Source: a bacterium (lineage in GTDB: Bacteria > BMS3Abin14). Taken from it: 24,071 bases of DNA. Of the stretch, positions 23,530 to 24,071 are shown piece by piece (the first letter of the stretch is position 1; each line of letters starts with the position of its first letter). Below the pieces are notes generated by a model. The model saw only the letters and a list, made by a program, of their open reading frames with translations, was not told where the DNA came from and made no database searches. The position numbers and the translations under genes were made by a program. The stretch lies in assembly GCA_020350725.1 (NCBI GenBank), contig CP070719.1, positions 1,108,827-1,132,897 on the forward strand, in the 5' to 3' direction.

Positions 23530-24071
23530 TTATTTCACCTGATCCACGTAAACGTCGAACGTGATCGCCCCGATCGCTTTCCCCTTGTCCATGACCGGGA
23601 CCGAGACCTGGGCGTGCTTGATCTTGGCGTCGTCCTCTTCGACCTCGTCGACGAAAACCGCCCCGATACCTCCGTTGAACGAATACCAGAATTTGCCCTC
23701 ATCACCCTGCCAGAAATCGCCCGTCTTTTCGGTCATGCAGACGTTGGCCCCCTGGTTGTCCATGACGAAGATCTCGGCGAGGTAGCCCGTGTTCCGCCAG
23801 ATCTCCCGAATATGGGGTCCGCACCCGCCGTACATAATATCCTGCATGTAATCGGCCAGGCCCTCTTCGGCCTTCCACTTATTATCCATAGCCTTGATAT
23901 CGGCGAGGGACATCCCCTTCTTGTTCTGATCCTTGACCGCCTTGACGATCACCTTGTCGTGGCCGATCTTAGCCAGTTCGGTATTGGCGAAAAAATTGAG
24001 TGCCTTCTCGTCCGCACCGGCGGTGCCGAAGATCAGGGTCATACCGAAAACAATTGCGACGGCAATCAGAA
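23530..24071 (-). CDS. Periplasmic PDC/Cache sensor-like protein (5' end outside window)
   Basis: The C-terminal 180 residues of a PDC (PhoQ-DcuS-CitA)/Cache-fold protein. The frame stays open to the right edge as LIAVAIVFGMTLIFGTAGADE, a signal peptide core and cleavage site (TAGA-D), so the true start lies just beyond the window; the ATG at 24042 is internal to the signal peptide. The ligand-binding fold shows in FVMDNQGANVCM, DFWQGDEGKFW and VSVPVMDKGKAIGAI. There is no kinase, methyl-acceptor or output domain, so it is a stand-alone periplasmic binding/sensing protein. It is followed by a terminator, so it is the last or only gene of its transcript. Confidence 0.82.
   Translation of the reverse strand, partial: LIAVAIVFGMTLIFGTAGADEKALNFFANTELAKIGHDKVIVKAVKDQNKKGMSLADIKAMDNKWKAEEGLADYMQDIMYGGCGPHIREIWRNTGYLAEIFVMDNQGANVCMTEKTGDFWQGDEGKFWYSFNGGIGAVFVDEVEEDDAKIKHAQVSVPVMDKGKAIGAITFDVYVDQVK

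Overview
The window comes from a GC-rich anaerobic bacterium. The gene set fits the Desulfobacterota (old Deltaproteobacteria) best: a ferredoxin-dependent 2-oxoacid oxidoreductase, pyruvate phosphate dikinase, GTP-type PEP carboxykinase, a tripartite tricarboxylate (TTT) transporter, and dispersed intergenic repeats of the type rich in GTGAACTGTGAAC and AATCACGAATCACGAG motifs. That placement is inferred from gene content; there is no phylogenetic marker in the window.

Layout. 1-390: repeat-rich spacer with two 99-bp tandem copies. 391-1436 (+): AzlD-type membrane protein and a universal stress protein. 1813-3606 (+): GTP-dependent PEP carboxykinase. 3607-4081: regulatory region with three near-identical PdhR/FadR-type operators (core TGGTCYGACCA). 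4082-10303 (+): compact cluster of a Cdc48/VAT-like double AAA+ ATPase, a PdhR-like GntR/FCD regulator, and four subunits (gamma, delta, alpha, beta) of a 2-oxoacid:ferredoxin oxidoreductase. 10615-13947 (+): TTT transporter tctC-tctB-tctA. 14059-16416 (+): extended SDR and an ArsB/NhaD-type permease, closed by a strong terminator. 16747-18537 (+): gamma-glutamyltransferase-like Ntn hydrolase. 18835-21501 (-): pyruvate phosphate dikinase, with a fourth copy of the operator just downstream of its distal promoter. 22067-22383 (+): two tandem paralogous 45-residue single-span membrane proteins. 22571-24071 (-): Sel1-repeat lipoprotein-like or secreted protein and a periplasmic PDC-sensor protein that runs off the right edge.

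How the genes may work together. The alpha subunit of the oxidoreductase carries Tyr28, Arg31, Arg109, Asp112, Asp116 and Phe117, which as I remember are the substrate-pocket and switch-loop positions of Moorella thermoacetica oxalate oxidoreductase. In pyruvate enzymes position 31 is Thr. Gamma plus delta here sum to 316 residues, about the length of the fused gamma-delta chain of that enzyme. I therefore read the region as a candidate oxalate-utilisation island: possible uptake by TctABC or the permease, possible release of oxalate from oxamate by the GGT-like hydrolase (HpxW-like hypothesis), oxidation of oxalate to CO2 and reduced ferredoxin by the oxidoreductase, and C3/C4 balancing by PPDK and PEPCK. 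The four shared operators predict that the PdhR-like protein controls both its own operon and ppdK. These functional links are inference; the domain identities and operator copies are visible in the sequence.
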